64,000 bases of DNA, taken from CAMAVH01 sp964628235. GTDB taxonomy: Bacteria; Pseudomonadota; Alphaproteobacteria; SMXQ01. The notes under the pieces are model-generated. The model did not search any database, was not told where the DNA came from, and was given only the letters and a program-made list of their open reading frames with translations. The DNA is taken from positions 1 to 64,000 of the forward strand of contig CAZVLU010000010.1 of NCBI GenBank assembly GCA_964628235.1, read 5' to 3'. Below, piece by piece: positions 37,734 to 46,528 of this stretch. How positions within the stretch are numbered: the stretch's first letter is position 1; every line of letters starts with the position of its first letter. A program made the translations under genes and the position numbers.

Positions 37734-38791
37734 GCGACGCCAAAAACCCTACGGGCAACCCTGAACTCGTCGCCGCCTTCAAGAAGCTGCTCGCCTTCGT
37801 CGCCGATGGCGGCAAGCTGAGCCAGGCCCAGGCCGAAGAAGCCTTCGAGATCATCATGTCGGGCAACGCCACGCCGTCGCAGATGGGCGCCATGCTGATG
37901 GGCCTGCGGTTGCGCGGCGAGACGGTCGACGAGATCGCGGGGGCCGCGCGCGTCATGCGCGCCAAGGCCGTGCCGATCCAAGCCCCGCCCGGCGCGATTG
38001 ACACCTGCGGCACCGGCGGCGATGCCTCCGGCACCTTCAACATCTCGACCGGCGCTGCCATCGTCGCCGCCGCTTGCGGCGTGCCGGTCGCCAAGCATGG
38101 CAACCGCGCCGCCTCGTCCAAGTCCGGCTCGGCCGATGTGCTGGCCGCCCTCGGCGTCAATCTCGACGCCGACATGGCGCTGGTCGCCGAGTCGCTCAAG
38201 CTCAACAACATCGGCTTCATGATGGCGCCGCGCCATCACGCCGCCATGCGCCATGTCGGGCCGACGCGCGTCGAGCTCGGCACGCGCACGATCTTCAATC
38301 TGCTGGGTCCCTTGGCCAATCCGGCTGGCGCGAAACGCCAGTTGCTCGGCGTGTTCAGCCGCCAATGGATCAAGCCGGTCGCCGAAGTGCTCGGCCAGCT
38401 CGGCTCCGAACGCGCCTGGGTCGTGCATGGCTCGGACGGCCTTGATGAGTTGACCACCACCGGCACAAGCTATGTCGCCGAATTGAAAGACGGCAAGGTC
38501 GCGACCTTCGAGGTCACGCCCGAAGACGCCGGCCTGCCGCGCGTCGCCTCCGACGCGCTCAAAGGCGGCGATCCCGCCTTCAACGCCCAAGCCATCACCG
38601 CCATGCTCGACGGCGCAACCGGCCCCTATCGCGACATCGTGCTACTCAATGCTGCCGCGGCGCTCATCGTCGCCGGCAAGGCAGCCGACCTGAAAGCCGG
38701 CGTTAAGCTCGCTGCCGAGGCCATCGCCTCCGGCAAAGCGAAAGCAACGCTGGCTGCTCTCGTCGCCACCTCGACGAAAGTACCCGCGTGA
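37730..38791 (+). CDS. trpD: Anthranilate phosphoribosyltransferase
   Basis: A 353-residue enzyme that joins anthranilate to phosphoribosyl pyrophosphate. Motifs are DTCGTGGDASGTFNIST, KHGNRAASSKSGSADVL, and MAPRHHAAMRHVGPTR, all substrate-binding elements. The first 12 residues are an extension. It overlaps trpG by 4 bases (ATGA) and trpC by 4 (GTGA). Confidence 0.97.
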   Translation: MSDAKNPTGNPELVAAFKKLLAFVADGGKLSQAQAEEAFEIIMSGNATPSQMGAMLMGLRLRGETVDEIAGAARVMRAKAVPIQAPPGAIDTCGTGGDASGTFNISTGAAIVAAACGVPVAKHGNRAASSKSGSADVLAALGVNLDADMALVAESLKLNNIGFMMAPRHHAAMRHVGPTRVELGTRTIFNLLGPLANPAGAKRQLLGVFSRQWIKPVAEVLGQLGSERAWVVHGSDGLDELTTTGTSYVAELKDGKVATFEVTPEDAGLPRVASDALKGGDPAFNAQAITAMLDGATGPYRDIVLLNAAAALIVAGKAADLKAGVKLAAEAIASGKAKATLAALVATSTKVPA

Positions 38792-39711
38792 GCGACGTTC
38801 TCCAGAAGATTTGCGACATCCGCCTCGCGCAGGTGAAGGCGAATGAGGCGGCGCGGCCGTTCGCCGCCGTCGATGCCGCCGCCAAAGCCCAGTCGCAAAC
38901 GCCAACGGGCAAGCCGCGCGGCTTTCGCAAAGCCTTGGACGCCAAGACTCGCCGCATCGCGCCGGCCGCCGTGGCCGACGACGGCTACGGCAAAGTCTTC
39001 GATCTGCGCACGCAAGGCGCGCAGCAGCACTATGAAACGCCGGTCAAAGCCGCCCACGCTTACGGCCTGATCGCCGAAATCAAGAAAGCCAGCCCGAGCG
39101 CTGGGCTGATCCGCCCGGACTTCGATCCGGCCGCCCTCGCCCGCGCTTATAAAGCCGGGGGCGCTGCATGCCTGTCGGTGCTCACCGAAGTCGATCACTT
39201 CCAGGGCCATGACGATTATCTCGTCCAGGCGCGCGCGGCGGTCGATCTGCCGGTGCTGCGCAAAGACTTCATGCTGACGCCCTATCAGATCGCCGAGTCG
39301 CGGGCACTCGCCGCCGACTGCATCCTCATCATCATGGCCGCTCTCAGCGACGCGCAGGCGCGCGAGCTGGAAGACGCCGCCTTCGGCTATGGCATGGACG
39401 TGCTGGTCGAAGTGCATGACGAAGACGAACTGGCGCGCGCGCTCAAGGCGCTCACATCGCCGCTGATCGGCGTCAACAACCGCAACCTGAAAACCCTCAA
39501 GACCGACCTCGGCGTCACCGAGCGCCTGGCCGATCTGTTGCCTGCCGGGAAAACCCTGGTCTCCGAAAGCGGCCTGACCGGCCCGGCCGACCTCGCCCGC
39601 ATGGCCCGCGCCGGCGCGCGTTGCTTCCTGGTCGGCGAAAGCCTGATGCGCCAGCCGGACGTCACCGCCGCCACCCGCGCCCTGCTCGGACCAGTTCGGG
39701 TGCAGGCGTAA
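38788..39711 (+). CDS. trpC: Indole-3-glycerol-phosphate synthase with an extended N-terminal region
   Basis: A 307-residue TIM-barrel enzyme. The catalytic Lys lies in LIAEIKKASPSAGLI; other motifs are LSVLTEVDHFQGH, VLRKDFM, GVNNRNLKTL and VSESGLTG. Between the start helix (MSDVLQKICDIRLAQVKA) and the barrel there are about 40 residues more than in usual family members, around RRIAPAAVADDGYGKVFD. The start is GTG, overlapping the trpD stop. moaC begins within its stop codon (TAATG). Confidence 0.95.
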   Translation: MSDVLQKICDIRLAQVKANEAARPFAAVDAAAKAQSQTPTGKPRGFRKALDAKTRRIAPAAVADDGYGKVFDLRTQGAQQHYETPVKAAHAYGLIAEIKKASPSAGLIRPDFDPAALARAYKAGGAACLSVLTEVDHFQGHDDYLVQARAAVDLPVLRKDFMLTPYQIAESRALAADCILIIMAALSDAQARELEDAAFGYGMDVLVEVHDEDELARALKALTSPLIGVNNRNLKTLKTDLGVTERLADLLPAGKTLVSESGLTGPADLARMARAGARCFLVGESLMRQPDVTAATRALLGPVRVQA

Positions 39712-40187
39712 TGGCCAAGCCCAAGCTCACCCATTTGGATTCCAAGGGCAACGCCCGCATGGTGGATGTCGGCGGCAAAGCCGTCACCAGCCGCGTCGCC
39801 ACCGCCACCGGCTCGGTGCTGATGGCCAAAGAGACCGTGGCGCTGATTCGCGCCGGCGGCTTCAAGAAGGGCGATGTGCTGTCGATCGCCCGCATCGCCG
39901 GCATCATGGGGGCGAAGAAAACCCCCGAGCTGATCCCGCTCTGCCACCCGATTTCGCTCACCTCGGTGGCCGTCGATCTGACCCTGACGGCCAAGGGCGT
40001 CGACATCACCGCCACCTGCAAGATCGCCGCCCAGACGGGCATCGAAATGGAAGCATTAACAGCGGTTTCCGTCGCGGCTTTGACAGTTTACGACATGTGC
40101 AAGGCGGTCGATCGCGGCATGACTATCACCGGCGTCCGCGTCACCCACAAGTCTGGCGGTAAGTCAGGCACTTACAAGGTGAAGTGA
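39711..40187 (+). CDS. moaC: Cyclic pyranopterin monophosphate synthase
   Basis: A 158-residue molybdenum cofactor enzyme acting after MoaA. Motifs are KLTHLDSKGNARMVDVG, LIPLCHPI (with the catalytic-region His) and EMEALTAVSVAALTVYDMCKAVD. The start is fixed by the TAATG overlap with trpC, and the stop overlaps moeA. Placement of moaC and moeA behind trpGDC is normal for the order. Confidence 0.97.
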   Translation: MAKPKLTHLDSKGNARMVDVGGKAVTSRVATATGSVLMAKETVALIRAGGFKKGDVLSIARIAGIMGAKKTPELIPLCHPISLTSVAVDLTLTAKGVDITATCKIAAQTGIEMEALTAVSVAALTVYDMCKAVDRGMTITGVRVTHKSGGKSGTYKVK

Positions 40188-41383
40188 TGCTATCGGTCGA
40201 GGAGGCCCGCAAGGCGATCCTGGCCGCCCTCTCGCCGCTCGAAGCCGAGACGGTCGGCCTCGCTGCGGCCCTCGGTCGGGTGCTGGCGGAAGACGTCCTC
40301 GCGCAGGTCACCCAGCCGCCCAGCGACCTCTCGGCGATGGACGGCTATGCCCTGCGCGCTGGCGATGTCGCCCAGGTCCCGGCCACCCTCACCGTGATCG
40401 GCGAAGCGCCCGCCGGCGGCGCCTTCCCAGGCACGGTCGGCCCCGGCCAGGCCGTGCGAATCTTCACCGGCGGCCCGGTCCCCGCCGGGGCGGATGCCGT
40501 GGTGATTCAGGAAGACACCGAGCGGGCGGGCGACAAAATCACGGTCAAAGCCGGGCCGCGGTTGGGCGAAAACGTGCGTCGCGCCGGTTTGGACTTTTAC
40601 AAAGACGGCCTGTTGCTGGCCAAGGGCCGCCGCCTCGCCGCGCGCGACATCGCGCTGGCCGCCGCCGCCAACAATCCCACGCTTCAGGTCGGCCGCCGCC
40701 CGCGCATCGCCATTCTCGCCACCGGCGACGAGTTGGTGAACCCGGGCGAGCCCATCGGCCCCAACCAGATCGTCAGCTCCAACGGTTTCGGGCTATCGGC
40801 CTTCGTGCGCGCCCATGGCGGCGAGCCGGTCGATCTCGGCATCGCGCCCGACGACGCGGAAGCCTTGAAGGTTATGGCGCGCGGCGCTGCCGGCGCCGAC
40901 ATGCTGGTGACGATCGGCGGCGCCTCGGTCGGCGATCACGACTTGATTCAGAAGGTGCTGGGCGAAGTCGGCTTGAAGGTCGACTTCTGGAAAATCGCCA
41001 TGAAGCCCGGCAAGCCGCTGATGTTCGGCCATTTCAACGGCACGCCGATGTTGGGCCTGCCCGGCAATCCGGTTTCAGCGCTCGTCTGCGCTCTGCTCTA
41101 TCTCGGCCCGGCCATCCTGAAACTGCAGGGCGGCGGCGACACGGCGCCGCGCCAGATCCGCGCGCGATTGGGCGCGGCGGTGAAGGCCAACAATTTCCGC
41201 GAGGATTTCCTGCGCGCGACCCTGGCCACGAACGCCGAGGGCGAGACCGTCGCCACTGCCTTCCCGGTGCAGGACTCCTCGATGCTCGGCCTGCTGTCGC
41301 GCGCCGACGGCCTGATCCGCCGCCCGCCCGACGCCCCCGCCGCCCAAGCCGGCGACTGGGTGCCGGTGATCCCGTTGGATTAG
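40187..41383 (+). CDS. moeA: Molybdopterin molybdenumtransferase
   Basis: A 398-residue enzyme that inserts molybdate into adenylated molybdopterin. Motifs are PPSDLSAMDGYALRA, IFTGGPVPAGADAVVIQED, ILATGDELVNPGEP, TIGGASVGDHD, KPGKPLMFG and GLPGNPVSAL. The ATG at 40187 shares its A with the moaC stop and has AAGGTGA upstream. It ends a five-gene operon. Confidence 0.97.
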   Translation: MLSVEEARKAILAALSPLEAETVGLAAALGRVLAEDVLAQVTQPPSDLSAMDGYALRAGDVAQVPATLTVIGEAPAGGAFPGTVGPGQAVRIFTGGPVPAGADAVVIQEDTERAGDKITVKAGPRLGENVRRAGLDFYKDGLLLAKGRRLAARDIALAAAANNPTLQVGRRPRIAILATGDELVNPGEPIGPNQIVSSNGFGLSAFVRAHGGEPVDLGIAPDDAEALKVMARGAAGADMLVTIGGASVGDHDLIQKVLGEVGLKVDFWKIAMKPGKPLMFGHFNGTPMLGLPGNPVSALVCALLYLGPAILKLQGGGDTAPRQIRARLGAAVKANNFREDFLRATLATNAEGETVATAFPVQDSSMLGLLSRADGLIRRPPDAPAAQAGDWVPVIPLD

Positions 41384-41389
41384 CTCCCA

Positions 41390-41773
41390 TCAAAGGACCG
41401 TAGCGACATCCGTCTTGGCGAAATCCTGCCCGACGTAAAGCAGAGCGCAGTCGCGCTCTTTCGCCAATTCATAGGCGAAACAGTCGCCGAAATTCAGGCC
41501 GGCAGGATGGACGCCCTTGCCCCATGCGGCGTAAGCGCCCGCCACGCGCCGGGCTGCCGCAGGCGTCAATGGAACGACCTCCAGCCCGACCTCTTCGATC
41601 AAGCGAGCCATCTCGTCGCCGATGTTCCGTGCGGCAGCGACGATCAAGGCTTCCGCCATGGTGCCGGCGGACAGGATGATCTCCTCCTCGACCGCCAGCG
41701 CGGCCAGGCAGGCTTCTCCTGCGGGTTCTTTTAAAAGGATGGCCAGGAGCGCCGACGTATCGACGACGATCAC
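41390..41773 (-). CDS. vapC: VapC-like PIN-domain toxin ribonuclease
   Basis: A 127-residue PIN protein. The acidic metal site is complete: Asp5 (VVDTSAL), Glu41 (MAEALIV), Asp97 (NFGDCFAY) and Asp117 (GQDF). VapC toxins cleave tRNA or rRNA when the antitoxin is lost. Its start overlaps the antitoxin stop by 4 bases. It converges on moeA with 6 bases between stops. The target is unknown. Confidence 0.9.
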   Translation of the reverse strand: MIVVDTSALLAILLKEPAGEACLAALAVEEEIILSAGTMAEALIVAAARNIGDEMARLIEEVGLEVVPLTPAAARRVAGAYAAWGKGVHPAGLNFGDCFAYELAKERDCALLYVGQDFAKTDVATVL

Positions 41774-42027
41774 TTGGGCAAGCCGTCGTCGCCGTAGAGG
41801 AAATCTTGGCTGCGAGCGGCGGACGGGCCGGGCGTCGCTTTGGCGGCGGCGACATCGCTCAGCCCTCGCAGCAGCGCGATTCGACTGTCACGGCTCATCG
41901 CCGCCTTAACCGGGACAAGACGGACGGCCGCATGGCCATGGCGCGTCAAAATGATCTCGTCACCCTGTTCGGCGCGGCGGACCAGATCGGTCAATTGGCC
42001 TTTGGCATCGCTGACGGATACGCGCAT
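41770..42027 (-). CDS. vapB: Phd/YefM-type antitoxin
   Basis: An 85-residue antitoxin. The N-terminal Phd/YefM-like DNA-binding part reads RVSVSDAKGQLTDLVRRAEQGDEIILTRHG, and the C-terminal half, variable and charged, should bind the toxin. The ATG at 42027 is the usual family start and has GGGG upstream; two earlier ATGs exist. A perfect palindrome lies 37 bases upstream and is a likely autoregulatory operator. Confidence 0.87.
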   Translation of the reverse strand: MRVSVSDAKGQLTDLVRRAEQGDEIILTRHGHAAVRLVPVKAAMSRDSRIALLRGLSDVAAAKATPGPSAARSQDFLYGDDGLPK

Positions 42028-42063
42028 GGCTAACCCCATTGGACTAATCAATGGACTTTAATT

Positions 42064-42082
42064 TAGACTATTAGATAGTCTA
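42064..42082. promoter_or_regulatory. Palindromic operator of the toxin-antitoxin operon
   Basis: TAGACTAT-TAG-ATAGTCTA is a perfect 8-base inverted repeat in an A/T-rich stretch just upstream of the antitoxin gene. This is where Phd/YefM complexes normally bind to repress their own operon. Confidence 0.7.
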
Positions 42083-42098
42083 TATCAAGAGTTGGCGA

Positions 42099-43052
42099 TT
42101 AGGCCGTAATCTTATCGATCTCAGCCATGTCCTCAGCGTTCAGCTTCCAATTGCCTGCTGCCGCATTGGCTTCGATCTGTTCGGGCTTGGTCGCGCCGGC
42201 GATCACGCTGGCCACTGCGCCGTGCGCCAGCAGCCAAGAAAATGCTAGCTCCAGCAGAGTCTTGCCGTGCGACGTTGAGAAGTCGTCGAGCTTTTCGACG
42301 ATGCTCCAATTGCGCTCTGTCAGGGTGCGGCCGGCGGCCCGCTTCTCTTTGGTCAGGCGGCCCTCCGGCATCGGCGCGTTGCGCTTGTACTTGCCGGTGA
42401 GCAGGCCGTTGGCGAGCGGGAAGAACGGCAGCAGGCTCAAGCCATGCGCCTCCATGGCCGGCAGCAACTCGGCCTCCACCTGGCGATTGAGCAGGCTGTA
42501 TTCGTTTTGGCAGGAGGCGAAGCGCGTCAGGTTCGCCGCCTTGGCCGTCCATTCGGCATCCACCGCCTGCCAGCCGGCGAAGCCCGAATTGCCGATGTAG
42601 CGCACCTTGCCCTGGGTCACGAGATCGTCGAGGGCGCGCAGCGTCTCGTCGATCGGCGTCAGCGGGTCGGGCCGGTGCTGCTGATAGAGGTCGAGCCAGT
42701 CGGTCTTGAGGCGGCGAAGGCTGTCCTCGACCGCCTGCATGATGTAGCGGCGCGACGCCCCCTTCTTCAGGCCCTCGTCGTCCATCGGCATGGCGAATTT
42801 CGAGGCCAGGACGATCTCCTGGCGGCGCGGGCCGAGCACTTCGCCGAGCGCGATTTCCGAGCCGCCGCGGTCGCCGTAGGTATCGGCGGTGTCGAAGAAG
42901 GTCACGCCGACGTCGAGCGCCTTATGGACGACCTTGCGGGTCGCTTCGAGGTCGATGCGGCCGCCGAAATTGTTGCAGCCGAGGCCGATCTCCGAGACGC
43001 GCAGGCCGGATTTGCCGAGATTCCGATAGTTCAACTTCACGCTCCCCAACAT
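42099..43052 (-). CDS. Aldo/keto reductase
   Basis: A 317-residue NADPH-dependent oxidoreductase of the YajO/Tas type. The catalytic tetrad is visible: Asp and Tyr in FFDTADTYGDRG, Lys in LASKFAM and His in YQQHRPDP. The cofactor site near the C-terminus reads VIAGATKPEQIEAN. The natural substrate cannot be told. It is divergent from lexA; the intergenic SOS box lies 97 bases upstream of its start, so it could also fall under LexA. Confidence 0.92.
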   Translation of the reverse strand: MLGSVKLNYRNLGKSGLRVSEIGLGCNNFGGRIDLEATRKVVHKALDVGVTFFDTADTYGDRGGSEIALGEVLGPRRQEIVLASKFAMPMDDEGLKKGASRRYIMQAVEDSLRRLKTDWLDLYQQHRPDPLTPIDETLRALDDLVTQGKVRYIGNSGFAGWQAVDAEWTAKAANLTRFASCQNEYSLLNRQVEAELLPAMEAHGLSLLPFFPLANGLLTGKYKRNAPMPEGRLTKEKRAAGRTLTERNWSIVEKLDDFSTSHGKTLLELAFSWLLAHGAVASVIAGATKPEQIEANAAAGNWKLNAEDMAEIDKITA

Positions 43053-43148
43053 AGGTTTCTTGTTGATGCGCCGACCATAAGGGGCGCCCCCGGCTCTCGC
43101 CAGGGGGACTGTCCGACTGCCGCGCTTTGGCGCTTGACGGCGGCATAA

Positions 43149-43163
43149 GAACTAAACTAGAAC
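43149..43163. promoter_or_regulatory. LexA (SOS) box, alphaproteobacterial type
   Basis: GAAC-TAAACTA-GAAC fits exactly the GAAC-N7-GAAC (GTTC-N7-GTTC) direct repeat bound by LexA of Alphaproteobacteria. It lies 136 bases before lexA in the gap shared with the aldo/keto reductase, and predicts autoregulation. A further GTTC lies at 43185. Confidence 0.82.
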
Positions 43164-43298
43164 AAAATCGGATGTTTTGGTTTTGTTCTATATCTAGCGT
43201 CTTCGCAAGCGAAGCGCCGGATTAGTTGGGTTTTCTAGCTTTTTGGCCGTCGGGCCACCGCTCTTGCGCCGCAGGACGGATTTCGCGACAGGGTTCAC

Positions 43299-44078
43299 AT
43301 GCTGACAAAAAAACAATCCGAACTGCTGCTGTTCATCAATCGCCACCTCGCCCAGCATGGCGCCTCGCCGTCCTTCGACGAAATGAAGGATGCGCTCAAT
43401 TTGAAATCCAAATCCGGCATCCACCGGCTCATTACCGGCCTGGAAGAGCGCGGCTTCATCCGCCGCCTGGCGCACCGCGCCCGCGCCCTCGAGGTCATCC
43501 GCCTGCCCGAAACCTTGGTGAGCGCCGGCAACAGCGAGACCAGCCGGCCGTTTGCCGCGCCGCAGCCCACCCCCGAGCCGCGCAGCGGCTTTACGCCCCC
43601 CGAGCCGCGCAGCGGCTTCACGCCAAACGTCATCAAGGGCAAGTTCAAGCCTGGCCTGACCGGCGCCGCCCTGCCCGCCAACGCCGCCACCGGCGTCTCG
43701 ATCGAACTGCCGCTCTATGGCCGGATCGCGGCCGGCGCGCCGATCGAAGCGCTGCGCGACCATTCCAGCACTGTCGAGGTGCCGCCCAGCCTGATCGGTC
43801 GCGGCGAGCATTACGCCCTCGAAATCGACGGCGATTCGATGATCGAAGCCGGCATTTTCGACGGCGACGTGGCGGTGATCGAACGCTGCGAGACCGCCGA
43901 GAACGGCACCATCGTCGTCGCCTTGGTCGACGACAACGAGGTGACCCTCAAGCGTCTGCGCCGCAAGCGCGACTCGATCGCCCTGGAGCCGGCCAACGCC
44001 GCCTACGAAACCCGCATCTTCGGCCCCGACCGCGTCAAGGTGCAGGGCCGCCTCGTCGGGTTGGTGCGGAAGTACTGA
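43299..44078 (+). CDS. lexA: LexA SOS repressor/self-cleaving protease
   Basis: A 259-residue LexA. The winged-helix part covers 1-70 (MLTKKQSELLLFINRH; SGIHRLITGLEERGFIRR). The self-cleavage site is Ala145-Gly146 in RIAAGAP, with catalytic Ser180 (DGDSMIEAG) and Lys218 (VTLKRL). The linker is unusually long and contains a tandem duplication of nine residues, PEPRSGFTP (92-100 and 101-109). In related genomes it is followed by comEC-gltX-gltA; here 8 kb intervene. Confidence 0.97.
   Translation: MLTKKQSELLLFINRHLAQHGASPSFDEMKDALNLKSKSGIHRLITGLEERGFIRRLAHRARALEVIRLPETLVSAGNSETSRPFAAPQPTPEPRSGFTPPEPRSGFTPNVIKGKFKPGLTGAALPANAATGVSIELPLYGRIAAGAPIEALRDHSSTVEVPPSLIGRGEHYALEIDGDSMIEAGIFDGDVAVIERCETAENGTIVVALVDDNEVTLKRLRRKRDSIALEPANAAYETRIFGPDRVKVQGRLVGLVRKY
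43572..43625 (+). repeat. 27-bp tandem duplication within the lexA linker
   Basis: Two units (43572-43598 and 43599-43625) differ at only two positions, ttt/ttc and ccc/cca, both silent. Each encodes PEPRSGFTP in frame. It looks like a recent slippage duplication. Confidence 0.9.
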
Positions 44079-44181
44079 AGCGACGTCCCGAAAACCGCAT
44101 GTCATGCCGATTTCGGCACTGCGATGACGGGGCCGGCATAAGGCTGTAACATTTCCGGAATTTCAGCCGTTCCGGTGCCTT

Positions 44182-45792
44182 ATGTCCCGTCGCCCGCCGT
44201 CCCGTCCGCTGTCCGCTCCGATCACGCGCCGCCGCCTGCTAACGGGCCTCGCCGCCTCCACCTTGGCGGCGCCCTTCATCCTGCGCGAGCGCGCCTGGGC
44301 GCAATTGGCTGAACCTCTGATCTTCAAGACCGACCCGTTCAAGCTCGGCGTCGCCTCGGGCGATCCCGACAGCAGTTCGGTCGTGCTATGGACGCGCCTT
44401 GCCCCCGAACCCTTGAGCGTCGGCGGCGGCTTGCCGCAGGGCCCCGTCGCGGTCGAGTGGGAAGTCGGCCTCAACGAGCAGATGACCCGGGTGATGTTCC
44501 GCGGCAACGTCATGGCGCGGCCCGAGACCGGCTATAGCGTCCATGCGCTGGCGCAAGGTCTGTTGCCCGGCCGTCCCTACTGGTACCGATTTCGCGCCGG
44601 CGAAGCCGAAAGCCGCATCGGCCGCACGCGCACCCTGCCGGCGCGGGCGAGCAACGGCGGCGATGCCGCCGCGCGCTTTCGCATCGCGCTCGCCAGTTGC
44701 CAGCGCATCGAGCATGGCCATTTTACCGCCTGGGCCGACATCGCCAAGCGCGACCTCGACATGGTCCTGCATCTCGGCGATTACATTTACGAATATGCGC
44801 TGAAATCCGATGAGATTTATCGCCGCATGGGATTCGTTTTGCCCAGCAACGCGCTGCGCAAACTCGACTCGATCAACGACTATCGGCTGCGCCACGCGCT
44901 CTACAAACTCGATCCGCATCTGGCCGACGCCCACGCCGCCCACCCGTTCGTCGTCAGCTACGATGACCATGAGACGGTCAACAATTGGGCCGGCGACACG
45001 GCGCCCAACATGTCGGCCGCAGCGATACAGAAATTGCGCGCGACCGCCTTCCAAGCCTATTACGAGAACATGCCGGTGCGCGCCGCCTTGCAGCCCAAAG
45101 GCGCCGCGATGCGCGCCTATCGCGCCTTCGAGGCCGGCGATCTGTTGCGCATTTCCAGCATCGACACGCGCCAATACCGCTCGCCGCATGCCTGCGGACG
45201 CGGCGACAAAATGCATTGCGACGAGCGCTTGGCGCCGGGCCGCAGCATGATCGGCAACGAGCAGGAATCCTGGCTGCTCGACCAATTGGGGCGCGGCGAC
45301 ACGACCTGGAATCTGGTCGGCAACCAAGTGATGATGATGCAATGCCAGTACAGCGAGCCGGCGCTCGACATCGTCGACACCGACAAGTGGGACGGCTATG
45401 CCGACGCGCGCAAGCGCCTGTTCGACGGCATCGTCGCGCGCAAGACCAAGGGCCTGATCGTCGCCACCGGCGACATCCACCGCGCCTTCGCCGGCGATCT
45501 GAAAACGGATTTCGACAACGACAAGTCGCCAGCCATCGGCGCCGAGTTCATCTGCAGCTCGATCTCGTCGGCCGGCGACGGTTCGGCGGGCGCCGCGACA
45601 TCCGCCAAGCTGCGCGGCGACAATCGCCATATCAAATTCTACGATGGCCGGCGCGGCTATACGGTTCTCGACTTCGACCGCAAGCGCTGCGAAGCGAGCT
45701 ATCAGGCAGTCGCGAAAGTCTCGACGCCGAACGCTGCCGTCACAACCATCAAGACACTCGCGGTCGAAGCCGGCAAGCCGGGCATCGCCTGA
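44182..45792 (+). CDS. phoD: PhoD-family alkaline phosphatase/phosphodiesterase
   Basis: A 536-residue periplasmic enzyme. A Tat signal (ITRRRLLTGLAA) leads to a PhoD N-terminal domain (KLGVASGDPDSSSVVLWTRL) and the metallophosphatase core with CQR, HLGDYIYEY, SYDDHE and TGDIHRAF as metal-binding motifs. PhoD uses calcium and iron and releases phosphate from mono- and diesters. The GC content matches the core genes, so it is probably outside the metal island that starts behind it. Confidence 0.93.
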   Translation: MSRRPPSRPLSAPITRRRLLTGLAASTLAAPFILRERAWAQLAEPLIFKTDPFKLGVASGDPDSSSVVLWTRLAPEPLSVGGGLPQGPVAVEWEVGLNEQMTRVMFRGNVMARPETGYSVHALAQGLLPGRPYWYRFRAGEAESRIGRTRTLPARASNGGDAAARFRIALASCQRIEHGHFTAWADIAKRDLDMVLHLGDYIYEYALKSDEIYRRMGFVLPSNALRKLDSINDYRLRHALYKLDPHLADAHAAHPFVVSYDDHETVNNWAGDTAPNMSAAAIQKLRATAFQAYYENMPVRAALQPKGAAMRAYRAFEAGDLLRISSIDTRQYRSPHACGRGDKMHCDERLAPGRSMIGNEQESWLLDQLGRGDTTWNLVGNQVMMMQCQYSEPALDIVDTDKWDGYADARKRLFDGIVARKTKGLIVATGDIHRAFAGDLKTDFDNDKSPAIGAEFICSSISSAGDGSAGAATSAKLRGDNRHIKFYDGRRGYTVLDFDRKRCEASYQAVAKVSTPNAAVTTIKTLAVEAGKPGIA

Positions 45793-45868
45793 GAGGCGAT
45801 CCTGGTGCTTGTTCCTATTCATCAAGCGCTGCGACGCCTATAGCGGCGCAGCGTTCGCCATCCAAACC

Positions 45869-46528
45869 CTAGTTGGAGTCTTGGATTTTACGCACCTCGC
45901 TAGCAACCGCTTCATAAAGCTGACGGGGCCCTAACGAAGCTAGCGGGCTACCGTTGACGAAAAACGTGGGCGTCCCTCTCACCTTCGTCGCCTGAACGTC
46001 GGCGGCATCCTGCTTCAAGACAGCGTCAATTTCAGGGCGAGTTATATCTTGCTTGGCGCGGCTCCTATCAAGTCCCGCCATGACAGCGATCTCCCAAGCC
46101 AATCCAAGATTAGGGTTTCCGTGGATAGCCCAATTCGCCTGCGCCCTGAGAAGCTCTTCAAGTACGGGCTCGAAGATGTCTTGTATGCGCGCAGCTTCCA
46201 ATATGCGGACCACTTCGTCCGACCCTTCGTGAAAGGCGGCATACCGCAAAACGAGCCGAACATCCCCCGGGAAACTGGCAAGGATTTGTTTCACGATGGG
46301 GTAAAAAGCGCGACACGATTCGCAAGATGGATCAAAAAATTCGACGATCGTGACCGGCGCATCTGATGGTCCGATAATCGGCGCGTGCGGGCGGACGAGC
46401 GCTGTGGCAAACGTCAGAGCCTCATCAGATTTAAGTTTGGCCAATTGACGGTCGTATAAAAACCCCGCGCCGAAAAAAATCGTCACGGCAAGGGCTGTCG
46501 TCAGTAGGACGATGAACCGTTTCGACAT
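45869..46528 (-). CDS. dsbA: DsbA-like thiol:disulfide oxidoreductase
   Basis: A 219-residue membrane-anchored or exported thioredoxin-fold protein. An N-terminal hydrophobic segment (residues 5-24) precedes the fold. The active site is Cys69-Glu-Ser-Cys72 in FFDPSCESCRAF, with the cis-Pro loop RGTPTFFVNG. It should introduce disulfides in the periplasm and be reoxidised by the DsbB encoded just upstream, with which it shares a base at the stop/start. Last gene of the seven-gene metal operon. Confidence 0.88.
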   Translation of the reverse strand: MSKRFIVLLTTALAVTIFFGAGFLYDRQLAKLKSDEALTFATALVRPHAPIIGPSDAPVTIVEFFDPSCESCRAFYPIVKQILASFPGDVRLVLRYAAFHEGSDEVVRILEAARIQDIFEPVLEELLRAQANWAIHGNPNLGLAWEIAVMAGLDRSRAKQDITRPEIDAVLKQDAADVQATKVRGTPTFFVNGSPLASLGPRQLYEAVASEVRKIQDSN

